DNA of 64,000 bases from Stenomitos frigidus ULC18 (GTDB lineage: Bacteria > Cyanobacteriota > Cyanobacteriia > Leptolyngbyales > Leptolyngbyaceae). The translations under genes and the position numbers were made by a program. A model generated the notes under the pieces. It saw nothing but the letters and a program-made list of their open reading frames with translations. It was not told the origin of the DNA and searched no databases. Every line of letters begins with the position of its first letter. Position 1 is the stretch's first letter. Shown here piece after piece: positions 1 through 8,302 of the stretch. The stretch is from positions 1 to 64,000 of the forward strand of contig NZ_PVWK01000079.1 of the NCBI RefSeq assembly GCF_003003795.1. Reading direction: 5' to 3'.

Positions 1-76
1 AAAGGGGCGTCCTGGCATGACCCATGACCTCAAAGGGGACTCCTTTAGTTTGGCGCAACTTCATATTTAATTGGTA

Positions 77-325
77 TTAGGACACCGCCTCTTTGAGCAC
101 GGACTCCATCGCCTGACGCAGTGAAGCCGCTTGCGCGAAGCGCTTGCGCATGAGACTTTTGAGCCAAGCCCAACACTTTTCAATCCGGTTGAGATCGGGC
201 GAATAGGGCGGCAGGTACAAGAGGCGGCAACCGGCCGCTGCAATGCAATCAAAGCCGCAATGCGTCCGCCATGATGAAAGGTGGCATTATCGGCAATCAC
301 GACCTGTCCGGATTGGAGGGCTCCT
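77..325 (-). pseudogene. IS630-family transposase, 3' remnant
   Basis: On the minus strand the sequence encodes the C-terminal third of an IS630/Tc1-type DDE transposase. It begins around GQVVIADNATFHHGG, which carries the second catalytic Asp, and continues with LLYLPPYSPDLNRIEKCWAW, which carries the final acidic residue of the DDE triad, ending at a TAA at 77-79. The two halves are in different frames. Near 240-255 the sequence ATTGC is present twice in tandem where one copy would keep the frame, so a 5-bp duplication looks like the breaking event. The N-terminal two thirds are absent, and at about 300-325 the sequence runs into the 3' end of the neighbouring hydrolase gene. It is a dead fragment; the exact element ends are uncertain. 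Confidence 0.8.
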
Positions 326-1029
326 GATAGCGATCGCGCCCAAAGGTGTTGTAATGACCGGGATAAACGGTGTTGATCGGCAACTTCTGCAAGCGTTCAT
401 AGGTGGCAATATACGTGGGGATATCGCTTCCGGGCAGTTGGTCGAGCAGTTCGCCATCGTAAATGACATCACCAGAGAACAGCTCTTGATTTTTAGCATC
501 GTAGAGCGCAATGCAACCGGGGGAATGTCCCGGTAGGTGGAGCACTTCAAAGGCGCGATCGCCCAAATCCAGCACATCGCCTTCCTGCAAAAGCTGCGTG
601 GGTTCGGCACGGTTGAGCGTATACTGCATTGCCGTAAAGCCCGCATAGGGCAACTGCTCAAAGTGCTCATCCAGCACAAAGCCCAGTTCACGAGAGCAGG
701 CAGCCGCATGGTTATCGCTCGATCGCAAGGCTTCAGCTTCAGCAGGATGAATCGCTCTGTGGTCAAATTCGTGTAATCCGCCTGCGTAGTCAAAGTGGAT
801 ATGCGAGGCGATCGCGAGGAGCGGTTTGTCAATCAACGAGGCGATGTGCTGGCGCAAACTCGCTACGCCTAACCCCATATCAATCAGCAAATCCTGCTTT
901 TGCCCTTTGATGAGCCACAGATTTGCGCGATTCCATTCCTAGTAGTGAATTTCGCCGATGCAGTAGAGACCCGGATTAATTTGGCGCGTGGCAAACCAGC
1001 GATCGCAGACAGACTTGGAATTCAACACA
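297..1029 (-). pseudogene. MBL-fold metallo-hydrolase, interrupted and 3'-truncated
   Basis: This reads as a metallo-beta-lactamase-fold hydrolase of the lactonase/glyoxalase II-like type. It has a zinc-binding motif SHIHFDYAGG, a second histidine in HLPGHSPGC, an Asp in FSGDVIYDG and a final His in VYPGHYNTFGRDRY. The longest intact frame starts at 890, but family-like N-terminal sequence (RWFATRQINPGLYCIGEIHY, then EWNRANLWLIKG) continues in the same frame up to about 1029, broken only by a TAG at 939-941. The C-terminus ends within a few residues of the IS630 remnant, losing roughly the last ten residues expected. Substrate is unknown. It is probably a pseudogene; a shortened protein from 890 is possible but would lack the first beta strands. 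Confidence 0.7.
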
Positions 1030-1053
1030 GTAGACGTCTTTTTGCGAAACCCT

Positions 1054-1097
1054 CTTATGCCCTTATAGCAGAAATCTTATGCCCTCATAGCAGAAAT
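1054..1097. repeat. 22-bp tandem direct repeat
   Basis: Two adjacent 22-nt copies of CTTATGCCCTTATAGCAGAA plus AT, differing at one position, lie between the broken hydrolase gene and the phytase gene. No function is evident. Confidence 0.8.
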
Positions 1098-1141
1098 TAA
1101 GACATCAGTAAGACATGCCTCCATGCGCTCTTACCGACATT

Positions 1142-1171
1142 TTTAACGGAGTGTTAGAAACCCCTTAAAGT
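1142..1171 (+). promoter_or_regulatory. Possible Pho box upstream of the phytase gene
   Basis: Three octamers TTTAACGG, GTTAGAAA and CTTAAAGT are spaced by exactly 3 nt each. The cyanobacterial PhoB (SphR) site is usually three YTTAACCT-like octamers separated by 3 nt. The first and third copies resemble that consensus and the middle one is weak. The site lies about 180 nt before a phytase gene, which would suit phosphate-starvation control. This is inference from spacing and context. Confidence 0.35.
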
Positions 1172-1209
1172 TCCTGTGGGATTTGTAGAAATTGGCACCT
1201 GAAATGGCA

Positions 1210-1253
1210 CTTCGCTTTCCCGTAGGTTCCTTGGTTGGAACGGGCAAGCGAAG
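1210..1253. repeat. Hairpin-forming inverted repeat in the phytase leader
   Basis: Arms CTTCGCTTTCCCGT (1210-1223) and ACGGGCAAGCGAAG (1240-1253) pair with one mismatch, and the interior (GGTTCC/GGAACC-like) can extend the stem. There is no following T tract, so it is more likely an extragenic palindrome or a leader structure than a simple terminator. The remaining sequence from 1030 to 1348 holds no gene I can support. Confidence 0.55.
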
Positions 1254-1348
1254 GAAACGTTTGCGGCATGACCGAAACCGCCATTCTACGGACGTGAGCA
1301 CCTGTACATTGCTGGCTTCATTCACCTCCCTCTATCCAGGACACCTCT

Positions 1349-4300
1349 ATGGCAAGCGACCCAACTTCTTCCCAAGCGACTTCTATCCCATCTACACTCA
1401 CCGGCAAAACGCTCACTGATGATCTGAGCTTTCTGGGACAAACGATTTTGGCAACGGGCTTTACACCCACAGGAGCAGCAGGCGAGATCGGCGGTACGTC
1501 AGTCGCAGTCGGTGGCTTGTCGGGTGTCACCTATGATGCAGCGAATAATCGCTACTATGCCATTTCGGACGATCGCTCCTCGTTGGCTCGCTTTTACACC
1601 TTCACGGTGGACCTCTCGACATTGGCAACCAAAGGCGTGTCTTTTACCAACGTGACGCAGCTTAAAGATGCCAGCGCTAAGCCGTTTGCTGCCAACAGCC
1701 TCGACCCGGAGGATATTGTGCTGACCTCAAAGGGTACGGTGTTTATTTCTTCAGAAGGGGAAGTGAATCCTGCTCTGGGAGACAGTCGCGTTACGAATCC
1801 GTTTATCAACGAGTTTAATTTGGCAACAGGGCAACAGGTGCGATCGCTGCCCATCCCAACGAAGTTTTTGCCTGTGGTGCAAGACACAAATGGCAATGGC
1901 ATTGTGGATGCGGCTGATAAGCAAACAGCGGGCGTGCGAAACAACCTGGCGTTTGAAAGCCTCACCATTACACCCAACCAGAAATCGCTGTTTAGCGCGA
2001 CCGAGAATGCACTGTTTCAAGATGGTTCGGTGGCAACCGCAACCGCGACGAGTCCCGCTCGCATCTTGCAATACAATCTGACGACGGGGCAGCCAGAGAA
2101 AGAGTACCTGTACGAAGTGGATAAAGTGGCTGTCGCGCCACCCACTGCAACCAGTTTCAATACCAATGGCTTGGTGGATCTGCTGGCGATCGACGATCGT
2201 GGGACGCTGCTGGCACTGGAGCGATCGTTCACCGCAGACATTCCTGGCACTGGCAACACCATCAAGCTCTACGAAATCAGCACGCAAGGTGCAGCCGATA
2301 TCAGCGGCATTAATGCCCTCAGCAGCCTGACCGCTGAGCAACGCGCTGCCATTCAGCCTGTGCAAAAGCGGCTGCTTCTGAACCTGGACGATTTGAAACT
2401 GCCGACTGGATTGGACAATGTGGAAGGGATTGAGTTTGGTCCCAAGCTGGCAGATGGTCGTCAGTCGATCGTGCTGGTGAGCGACAACAACTTCAGCGCC
2501 ACGCAGTTTACCCAAATTCTGGCGCTTGATGCGGAAGTGCTCTCCACAGTGGCACCCAAGGCCGAAACCCGTCCAGCTCTACTGGATGACGACGTTCAAA
2601 AAGCTGATGCGGATGATCCAGCGATTTATGTTCACCCCACCAATCCGGCGTCGAGTCTGGTAATTACATCGGTCAAAAATGGCGGCCTGCGGGTATACAA
2701 CCTGTCGGGTGAGTTGGTGCAGACGATCAATCCGGGCAAGATTCGCTACAACAACGTTGACATCATCTACGGGTTTGAGCTGGATGGCAAAACGGTGGAT
2801 CTGGCGATCGCCAGCGATCGCAATAATGACAAGCTAGCGATCTTCACGATCAACTCCGCTGCAACGGGCAACTACCTGACCGAAGTGACCGACAGCAGCA
2901 TTGGCACGATCTTTCAAGCGGCTCCCTTCAACCCACCCTATTCGGCTTCGACCCGCAGCGCTTACGGACTGGCAGCATACACAAGTCCCTTCACAGGTGA
3001 TGACTATGTGTTTGTCACTCGCCGCCAAACGGGGGATGTCGCGCAGTACAGGCTGGTGGATACGGGCAATGGCACGATCGGCGCAGAGCGAGTACGCACC
3101 TTCACGGTGCCCATCCCAACGGGCGCGCCTGCTGACACCGATCCGCAGCTTGAAGGCACTGTCGTCGATCGCGAACGGGGTGTCGTATACATCGGGCAGG
3201 AAAATGTCGGCATCTGGAAGTACGACGCAGAACCCAACGGCAGCAACACGGGCAAACTGGTCGATACGGTGAAGGCGATCGGTGGCAAGAACCTCACCGA
3301 TGATGTGGAAGGGTTGACGATTTACTACGGTGCGGATGGTACAGGCTATTTGCTGGCATCCAGCCAGGGCGACAACACGTTTGCTGTTTACTCCCGCGAG
3401 GGCAACAACGAGTTTCTGGGACGGTTTGCGATCGGCAATAACGGCAGCATTGACAGCGTGCAAGAATCCGATGGCGCGGATGTTATCAACGTACCCCTTG
3501 GCCCCAACTATCCCTTTGGTTTATTCGTCACGCAGGATGGTTCCAACTCTCCAGCGGTATTGATAGACGATGATGGTGAACTCGTTAACATCAGCACCAA
3601 CTTCAAGTTTGTGCCCTGGGAAAGCATCGCCAACGCGTTCCCAACGGCGCTGCAAATCGACACCAGCAGCTACAATCCGCGCGAACTGTCTGTCATCGGC
3701 AAAGGCGGCAACACGACCTTTTTGGCGAACGAAGGCACGCTGACAATCAAAGCGTTTGGTGGCGTCGGCGCAGGCGTGAATCCCTCTGCCGAGGCGATCG
3801 CTGAAGTAGACACGATCGTCTTCAGCGGTGGCGGTCTCATCGCCGAGAATTTGCAGTTAACCCAAAACGACAACGATCTAGAACTCAGTTTCTCTGGCAT
3901 TACCGCTGGCAAGGTGGTGCTGAAAAACTTCGCGCTTGAAGACCTGGATAATCTCCAGCGCTCCACGGGTGCCAGCGTGAATCTTGGCAACATCTTGTTT
4001 GATGGGCAAACCACCATTCAAGATAGCTTCGATGTCTTCAACGCCGACTGGGACTACAGCCAGGTGTTTAACCGCAATACGGTTACTTTCTTGAATGATT
4101 TGGACAACACCATCAAGGGGTTTGACGACTCCAATGATGTCATCAATGGTCAGGGTGGCGACGATCGCATCAACGGTCTGAGCGGTGATGACATTCTGCG
4201 CGGTGGCGAAGGCAACGATCGCTTGAGGGGTGGTGCTGGCAACGACCAACTCACCGGTGGCGCTGATGCCGATCGCTTTATCTTCGCCTCCGGTCAAGCC

Positions 4301-4627
4301 TTCAACCTTGACGATCTAGGCGTTGACAAAATCATCGATTTCAGTAGGGCTGATGGCGACAAAATTGTGTTGAGCCGCACGACGTTCACAGAGCTGAGCG
4401 GTGCTGGGCGATCGCTGGCTGCAAGCGATTTTGCCACTATCTCGACGCCTGCTAATGGCACTACTCTTGCCGCTGGCAGCACTGCCAGCATTGTCTTCAA
4501 CCGCTTTAACGGCGACCTGTACTACAACCAGAATGGCGCGGATGCCGGGTTTGGTTCTGGTGGCAAGTTTGCGACTCTCACACCGTTTACATCGCTCAGC
4601 ACGTCCGACTTCCGCCTGCGTGCGTAA
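1349..4627 (+). CDS. Secreted phytase: esterase-like phytase domain + 3-phytase propeller + RTX repeats
   Basis: This 1092-residue protein should release phosphate from phytate or related phosphoesters outside the cell. Residues about 30-395 match the esterase-like phytase domain (PF13449 type). Residues about 410-745 match the calcium-dependent beta-propeller 3-phytase family: DADDPAIYVHPTNPASS, then NNVDIIYGFELDGKTVDLA, DDVEGLTIYYGADGTGY and NVPLGPNYPFGLFVTQDG. Residues about 930-975 are RTX nonapeptides (GGDDRINGL, GDDILRGG, GNDRLRGG, GNDQLTGG), followed by a C-terminal tail ending DFRLRA. There is no classical signal peptide. The RTX tail points to type I secretion, although no ABC exporter is nearby. 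ATG at 1349 has AGGA about 8 nt upstream. Gene is monocistronic and may be under Pho control. Confidence 0.88.
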   Translation: MASDPTSSQATSIPSTLTGKTLTDDLSFLGQTILATGFTPTGAAGEIGGTSVAVGGLSGVTYDAANNRYYAISDDRSSLARFYTFTVDLSTLATKGVSFTNVTQLKDASAKPFAANSLDPEDIVLTSKGTVFISSEGEVNPALGDSRVTNPFINEFNLATGQQVRSLPIPTKFLPVVQDTNGNGIVDAADKQTAGVRNNLAFESLTITPNQKSLFSATENALFQDGSVATATATSPARILQYNLTTGQPEKEYLYEVDKVAVAPPTATSFNTNGLVDLLAIDDRGTLLALERSFTADIPGTGNTIKLYEISTQGAADISGINALSSLTAEQRAAIQPVQKRLLLNLDDLKLPTGLDNVEGIEFGPKLADGRQSIVLVSDNNFSATQFTQILALDAEVLSTVAPKAETRPALLDDDVQKADADDPAIYVHPTNPASSLVITSVKNGGLRVYNLSGELVQTINPGKIRYNNVDIIYGFELDGKTVDLAIASDRNNDKLAIFTINSAATGNYLTEVTDSSIGTIFQAAPFNPPYSASTRSAYGLAAYTSPFTGDDYVFVTRRQTGDVAQYRLVDTGNGTIGAERVRTFTVPIPTGAPADTDPQLEGTVVDRERGVVYIGQENVGIWKYDAEPNGSNTGKLVDTVKAIGGKNLTDDVEGLTIYYGADGTGYLLASSQGDNTFAVYSREGNNEFLGRFAIGNNGSIDSVQESDGADVINVPLGPNYPFGLFVTQDGSNSPAVLIDDDGELVNISTNFKFVPWESIANAFPTALQIDTSSYNPRELSVIGKGGNTTFLANEGTLTIKAFGGVGAGVNPSAEAIAEVDTIVFSGGGLIAENLQLTQNDNDLELSFSGITAGKVVLKNFALEDLDNLQRSTGASVNLGNILFDGQTTIQDSFDVFNADWDYSQVFNRNTVTFLNDLDNTIKGFDDSNDVINGQGGDDRINGLSGDDILRGGEGNDRLRGGAGNDQLTGGADADRFIFASGQAFNLDDLGVDKIIDFSRADGDKIVLSRTTFTELSGAGRSLAASDFATISTPANGTTLAAGSTASIVFNRFNGDLYYNQNGADAGFGSGGKFATLTPFTSLSTSDFRLRA

Positions 4628-4646
4628 GGCTCAACAGACCAAGTGC

Positions 4647-4683
4647 TTAGACCTCGGAGGTTTTGCAAACCTCCGAGGTCTAA
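4647..4683. repeat. Perfect 17-bp palindrome after the phytase gene
   Basis: Arms TTAGACCTCGGAGGTTT and AAACCTCCGAGGTCTAA flank a 3-nt TGC loop, 20 nt after the phytase stop codon. The stem is perfect but no T tract follows. It could act as a 3' stabilising or terminating hairpin, or be one copy of a dispersed extragenic palindrome. Confidence 0.8.
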
Positions 4684-4728
4684 AGCCGTTACGCCATAAT
4701 ACGGTCAGAGCAATTGGGTCGAAGCCCT

Positions 4729-5404
4729 ATGGTATTTGAGTCGATCGCAGGTGGATTAGTCAAAGCAGCATCGCCCAAAGGTGGCAGGCGCGATCGCCAA
4801 AGCAGTGAAAGATAAGCTGAACCCAACCGAACTACAACGAGCGTTGGAAGTTGGATTGAAGGAGTCAGGTGCGTTCGATCGCGGACAAAAAGCGCGCAAT
4901 CCAGTTTTTTACCGTTCGACCGACAAAGATACCGATACCTTTTTGGCAGCACTGCTCAAACATCCAGAAGTGCAGCGCGAATTGCAAAAGCCGCTGGAGC
5001 AAGAGGGTGCGCCAGATGTGGCAATGTTGGTGCAGGCAGCAAAGCAAATTGCGATCGATCGCCAGCTTCCCATCGAAACAGACCATCTGGAAACATGGCT
5101 AAAAGCATTCGTCAACGCCTACTTTGAGACGATTACCGCCATTCGGTTTCAGGTCGCGAAAGCCGATTACCTGGAACAGTTAGCCAACTGGTTTGATGAC
5201 GTAAAGTTTGCAGGCGTTGCGGTCCCAGGACAGGATGTGCAACGGGCAGACCGCTTGGCGCAGATCTTTGTGATGCCAGATGTGGAGGAGGAGAGGGGAC
5301 AGTTGGTGTGTGGGAGCGATCGGTTTTGGAGGAGCAAGGGGGGCAGGGGCGGCAGGCCAGAGTCAGTAGACGCTATGCTTAAAAACATTGCAGGGTTCAA
5401 GTGA
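4729..5404 (+). pseudogene. Orphan N-terminal domain of a NACHT/STAND-type protein, frameshifted
   Basis: ATG at 4729 opens MVFESIAGGLVKAASPK, then one extra G at 4780-4781 throws the frame; the continuing frame runs from 4781 to 5404. The protein contains ETITAIRFQVAKADYLEQLA and NWFDDVKFAGVAVPGQ, then QIFVMPDVEEE. This is the alpha-helical N-terminal region that I recognise from cyanobacterial NACHT-domain NTPases. The NTPase (no Walker A) and sensor repeats that normally follow are missing. After VEEE the sequence turns into a purine-rich, low-complexity tail (SKGGRGGRPES), so a deletion probably joined it to unrelated DNA. Known relatives are STAND proteins linked to defence or signalling. 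Whether a product is made is doubtful. Confidence 0.6.
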
Positions 5405-5411
5405 GAGAACA

Positions 5412-7184
5412 ATGAGTAGAGCCGTTGGCATTGACCTGGGCACCACCAACTCCGAAGTGGCGATCGTGGGAAAGGGTCAGGCGCGAGTCTTGCCGGATGA
5501 AGCAGGCGATCTCATCCTGCCATCGTGTGTGGGATTCAACGAAAGCGGTCAATTGCTGGTCGGGCGTGAAGCGTTACGACAATATGCGGCCGCGCCAGAA
5601 CGCACGGTTAAATCCATCAAACGCTGGATGGGAACTGACCACAAAACGACACTGGGCGATCGTGACTATTTGCCCCATGAAATTTCTGCCATCATTTTGC
5701 GTGCCCTCAAGCAACGAGCCGAAACGGCTCTCGGTGAACCCCTTACCCAGGCAGTGATTACGGTGCCTGCCTATTTTACCGATGCGCAACGGCAGGCTAC
5801 CAAAACAGCGGGCGAAATCGCTGGCTTGGAGGTGCTGCAAATTATCAACGAGCCGACCGCGGTGGCTTTAGCGTATGATCTGCGACCGGATGAAACCGAG
5901 CGAGTTCTGGTCTATGACCTGGGTGGTGGCACCTTTGATGTCTCGGTGGTGGAAATTACAGGAGACGTAACCGAAGTCCTCGCCAGTCACGGTAATAACC
6001 AGTTAGGAGGCGACGACTTCGATCGCCGCTTACAACTGCATTTCAAGGATCGGTTTCGCCAGCAGCATGGGGTAGAGGTGCCCGACGACCTCTCAACTAA
6101 CGCCCGGTTACTGCGAGCCGCCGAGCAAGCCAAAATCGACCTTAGTAGCCATAGCTTTACCACGGTACGCGAGGCATTCTTGGGGAGCAAGGGCCAGACG
6201 GCTCTCCATTTAGACGCTGAAATTGCCCGGACTGACTTTGAAGCACTGATTCGCCCCTTATTAGACGAAACCCTGGAGGCGATCGATCGCGCCTTACAGG
6301 ACGCCAAGGTGTCGCCAGCAGAGATCGATAGCATTATTGTGGTTGGTGGTTCCACCCGAATGCCACTCATCCAGCAGATGATTGAAGCGCATTTGGGGCA
6401 GCCTCCGACCGATGGCATTCAACCCGATCTATCTGTCGCGTTGGGTGCATCGTTGCAAGCGGGAGTTTTGGTCGGCGAGGCAGTGGATGCCATTCTGGTG
6501 GATGTGATTCCCCATTCGCTGGGCATCTCTGCCGTCATGGCAAGCCCGATAGGGATTATGCCCGGCGTGTTCAGTGTGATCATTCCCCGTAATAGCGTCA
6601 TTCCCACCTATCGTTCCTCAGTCTACTCCACGTTTTCGGATCGGCAGGAGGCGGTAGAAATTGAAGTCTTTCAAGGCGAAAATCCGATCGCTGAGGAAAA
6701 TGTGCCCCTCGGGTCCTTTAAAGTTGAAAACTTGCCGCCCAAACCAGCCGGAAGCGTGCAGATCGAAGTGCATTTTGACTTTGATTTGAATGGTATTTTA
6801 ACGGTGACAGCCACTGAAAAAGACAAGGGACAACAGACCAGTCTGACGGTTCGCCATGCTAGTGGTACACAACGCCTCTCCAGCCATGAGCTAGAAAAGG
6901 CTCAAACTGATTTAGACATGCTGTTTGCGAAGACTGAAGTGCTGCATGATCTAGAGCTGACAGCCGAAGCGACTGCGATTAACTACGGCCCAGCATTGCA
7001 GGCATTGATCGAACGCGCCGAGCAAGCACTGGAGACCCTGAAGGATGAACCCGCTGAAGAGCTACAAACCTTGCTGGGGCAAATTGAGGCCGCTGCCTCC
7101 GAAGACTCAGATGAGGATTTAGAAGCGCTCCAGTCAGAACTGGAAGACTTTCTCTACTACGGTCTGAGCGGAACAGAGGCGTGA
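5412..7184 (+). CDS. Hsp70/DnaK-family protein (non-canonical)
   Basis: This is a 590-residue Hsp70-family ATPase. The nucleotide-binding motifs are clear: VGIDLGTTNS at the N-terminus, VITVPAYFTDAQRQATKTAG, IINEPTAVALAYDL, VLVYDLGGGTFDVSVVEI and IIVVGGSTRMPLIQQMI. A substrate-binding beta domain follows (FQGENPIAEENVPLGSF, NGILTVTATEKDKG). The C-terminal lid is short and acidic and has no EEVD-like tail. ATG at 5412 is preferred over the upstream TTG at 5388 because GAGAG precedes it and MSRAVGIDLGTTN is the normal Hsp70 start. It lies 8 nt before a zinc-ribbon/TPR gene, suggesting a co-chaperone-like pair. It is not the housekeeping dnaK by architecture; its client is unknown. Confidence 0.9.
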   Translation: MSRAVGIDLGTTNSEVAIVGKGQARVLPDEAGDLILPSCVGFNESGQLLVGREALRQYAAAPERTVKSIKRWMGTDHKTTLGDRDYLPHEISAIILRALKQRAETALGEPLTQAVITVPAYFTDAQRQATKTAGEIAGLEVLQIINEPTAVALAYDLRPDETERVLVYDLGGGTFDVSVVEITGDVTEVLASHGNNQLGGDDFDRRLQLHFKDRFRQQHGVEVPDDLSTNARLLRAAEQAKIDLSSHSFTTVREAFLGSKGQTALHLDAEIARTDFEALIRPLLDETLEAIDRALQDAKVSPAEIDSIIVVGGSTRMPLIQQMIEAHLGQPPTDGIQPDLSVALGASLQAGVLVGEAVDAILVDVIPHSLGISAVMASPIGIMPGVFSVIIPRNSVIPTYRSSVYSTFSDRQEAVEIEVFQGENPIAEENVPLGSFKVENLPPKPAGSVQIEVHFDFDLNGILTVTATEKDKGQQTSLTVRHASGTQRLSSHELEKAQTDLDMLFAKTEVLHDLELTAEATAINYGPALQALIERAEQALETLKDEPAEELQTLLGQIEAAASEDSDEDLEALQSELEDFLYYGLSGTEA

Positions 7185-7192
7185 GTCAGCCG

Positions 7193-7554
7193 ATGAAATG
7201 CCCCGTTTGTCGTGCCACGTATCAGCCCGGACAACTATCCTATGTCTGTCGGCGGTGTGGACTGATCTGACAGCACTCATTCAAATTCACGATCGCGCCC
7301 TCTGGCACTATCGACAGGCGATCGCCGAGCTCAAAGTCGAAGATTATCCAGGTGCCCAAATCCAGATTCAGCAAGCGCTAGCCTTGGACGGCAGACAAGC
7401 CATCTTTTATACGCTCGCTGGGCAGATTTCGGCACTTCAGGGAGAATGGCAACTCGCGATCACAACCTGGAAGCAGGCCCAACGGCTCGATCCAACTAAC
7501 CCGATCGCTCTTCAATGTCTCCAGCTGCTGTCAGCGGTTGCTCAACAAAACTGA
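7193..7554 (+). pseudogene. Zinc-ribbon + TPR protein, split by a 1-nt frameshift
   Basis: ATG at 7193, 8 nt after the Hsp70 stop, starts MKCPVCRATYQPG and then YVCRRCGL, a CxxC/CxxC zinc ribbon that stops at 7268-7270. One nucleotide missing near 7262-7265 would join it to the following frame, DLTALIQIHDRALWHYRQ, which continues to 7554 as a TPR segment (DYPGAQIQIQQALAL, then WQLAITTWKQAQRLDPTNP). The intact gene would encode about 120 residues with the zinc ribbon fused to TPRs. An alternative ATG at 7198 reads the first part in a nonsense frame. The break may be real decay or a sequence error; the clean homology on both sides argues for a very recent change. The likely role is partner of the upstream Hsp70. 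Confidence 0.65.
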
Positions 7555-7737
7555 GTCTCAGTGACACTGCTTGGCTAAGGCTCCTAGATTGAATCACCTG
7601 TAATTCTGGTTTAGCAGTGTCATGCCCTTGTGGCAGGAAGGCATCAAAGACAATCTTTAGGTTAGGAGCTGAGGGGTGAAAGGAGCGGTGGCAGGCTTAG
7701 TTTTAGTAACCCAAGTTGCTAGTTAAGTTTCCATACT

Positions 7738-8087
7738 AAGAATTGCTGCCTTTGACGGAGATTGAAGTTACTGGTCAACTCGGATGGGTACCCATCCAGA
7801 GCTACCGACTCAGATTGCCAAACTGCTAAAGCGACAACACAGACTATGTTCTTACTACAAGCTGTACTTTAAGTCAGAAGACCTGTTGGAAGTTAACTAT
7901 GTGGACGGGAACCACCAGAACAACAAGTGGGAAAATCTGACATTGATACACCAGCACTGCAACGACCTAATTCATTCAGGTATGGATGACAAGCACCCAG
8001 TTGTTGAGGAGCCGTGTGAGGTTACCGTCTCAAGCACGGTTTTGTAGACCAGTGGGTAGGTGAAACACAATCCCGTTGAAGGTCTAT
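7738..8087 (+). mobile_element. Group II intron remnant (maturase C-terminus, domains V-VI)
   Basis: From about 7738 the sequence encodes the end of a group II intron reverse transcriptase/maturase: FDGD, an in-frame TGA where a Trp is expected, SYWSTRMGTHPELPTQIAKL, then an HNH region (DGNHQNNKWENLTLIHQHC) ending EEPCEVTVSSTVL at 8047. The HNH is damaged: the first Cys pair reads CSYY instead of CxxC, and the His-His before DGN reads NY. The ORF end overlaps a domain V hairpin, followed by a domain VI-like stem (TAGACC 8045-8050 with GGTCTA 8081-8086), so the intron 3' end is probably near 8087. The 5' half, including the RT domain and GTGYG boundary, is gone. It is a fossil that cannot splice alone. 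Confidence 0.75.
8009..8043 (+). ncRNA. Group II intron domain V
   Basis: GAGCCGTGTGAGG pairs with a 3' strand CTCA-AG-CACGGTTT around a TTAC-like tetraloop region. This gives the canonical 34-nt domain V shape with a 2-nt bulge. It sits exactly where domain V is expected, overlapping the maturase C-terminus. It looks structurally intact although the rest of the intron is lost. Confidence 0.7.
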
Positions 8088-8302
8088 GCCATGAACCAGA
8101 CAGAGAATCTGGCACGCTTCTTCGGAAATGGTGCTGCACCTCGCTGTAGTCCATCAAAGATTCGATGAACAAGCCATAGCGGAGGTTAGGGCGGTCATCA
8201 CAAGCAAAGTCTTACTTTAGACACATAAGCAAGTGACACACCGATAGAGCAACTGCAAAAGGAAAATCTTTAATCTAATCGCATATCCAAGGTAGGAAGG
8301 CT

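Noticed and set aside
1751-2515. 254-codon minus-strand frame inside the phytase gene
   Set aside because: It is antisense to a clearly coding phytase domain and shows no family motif; a shadow of codon usage.
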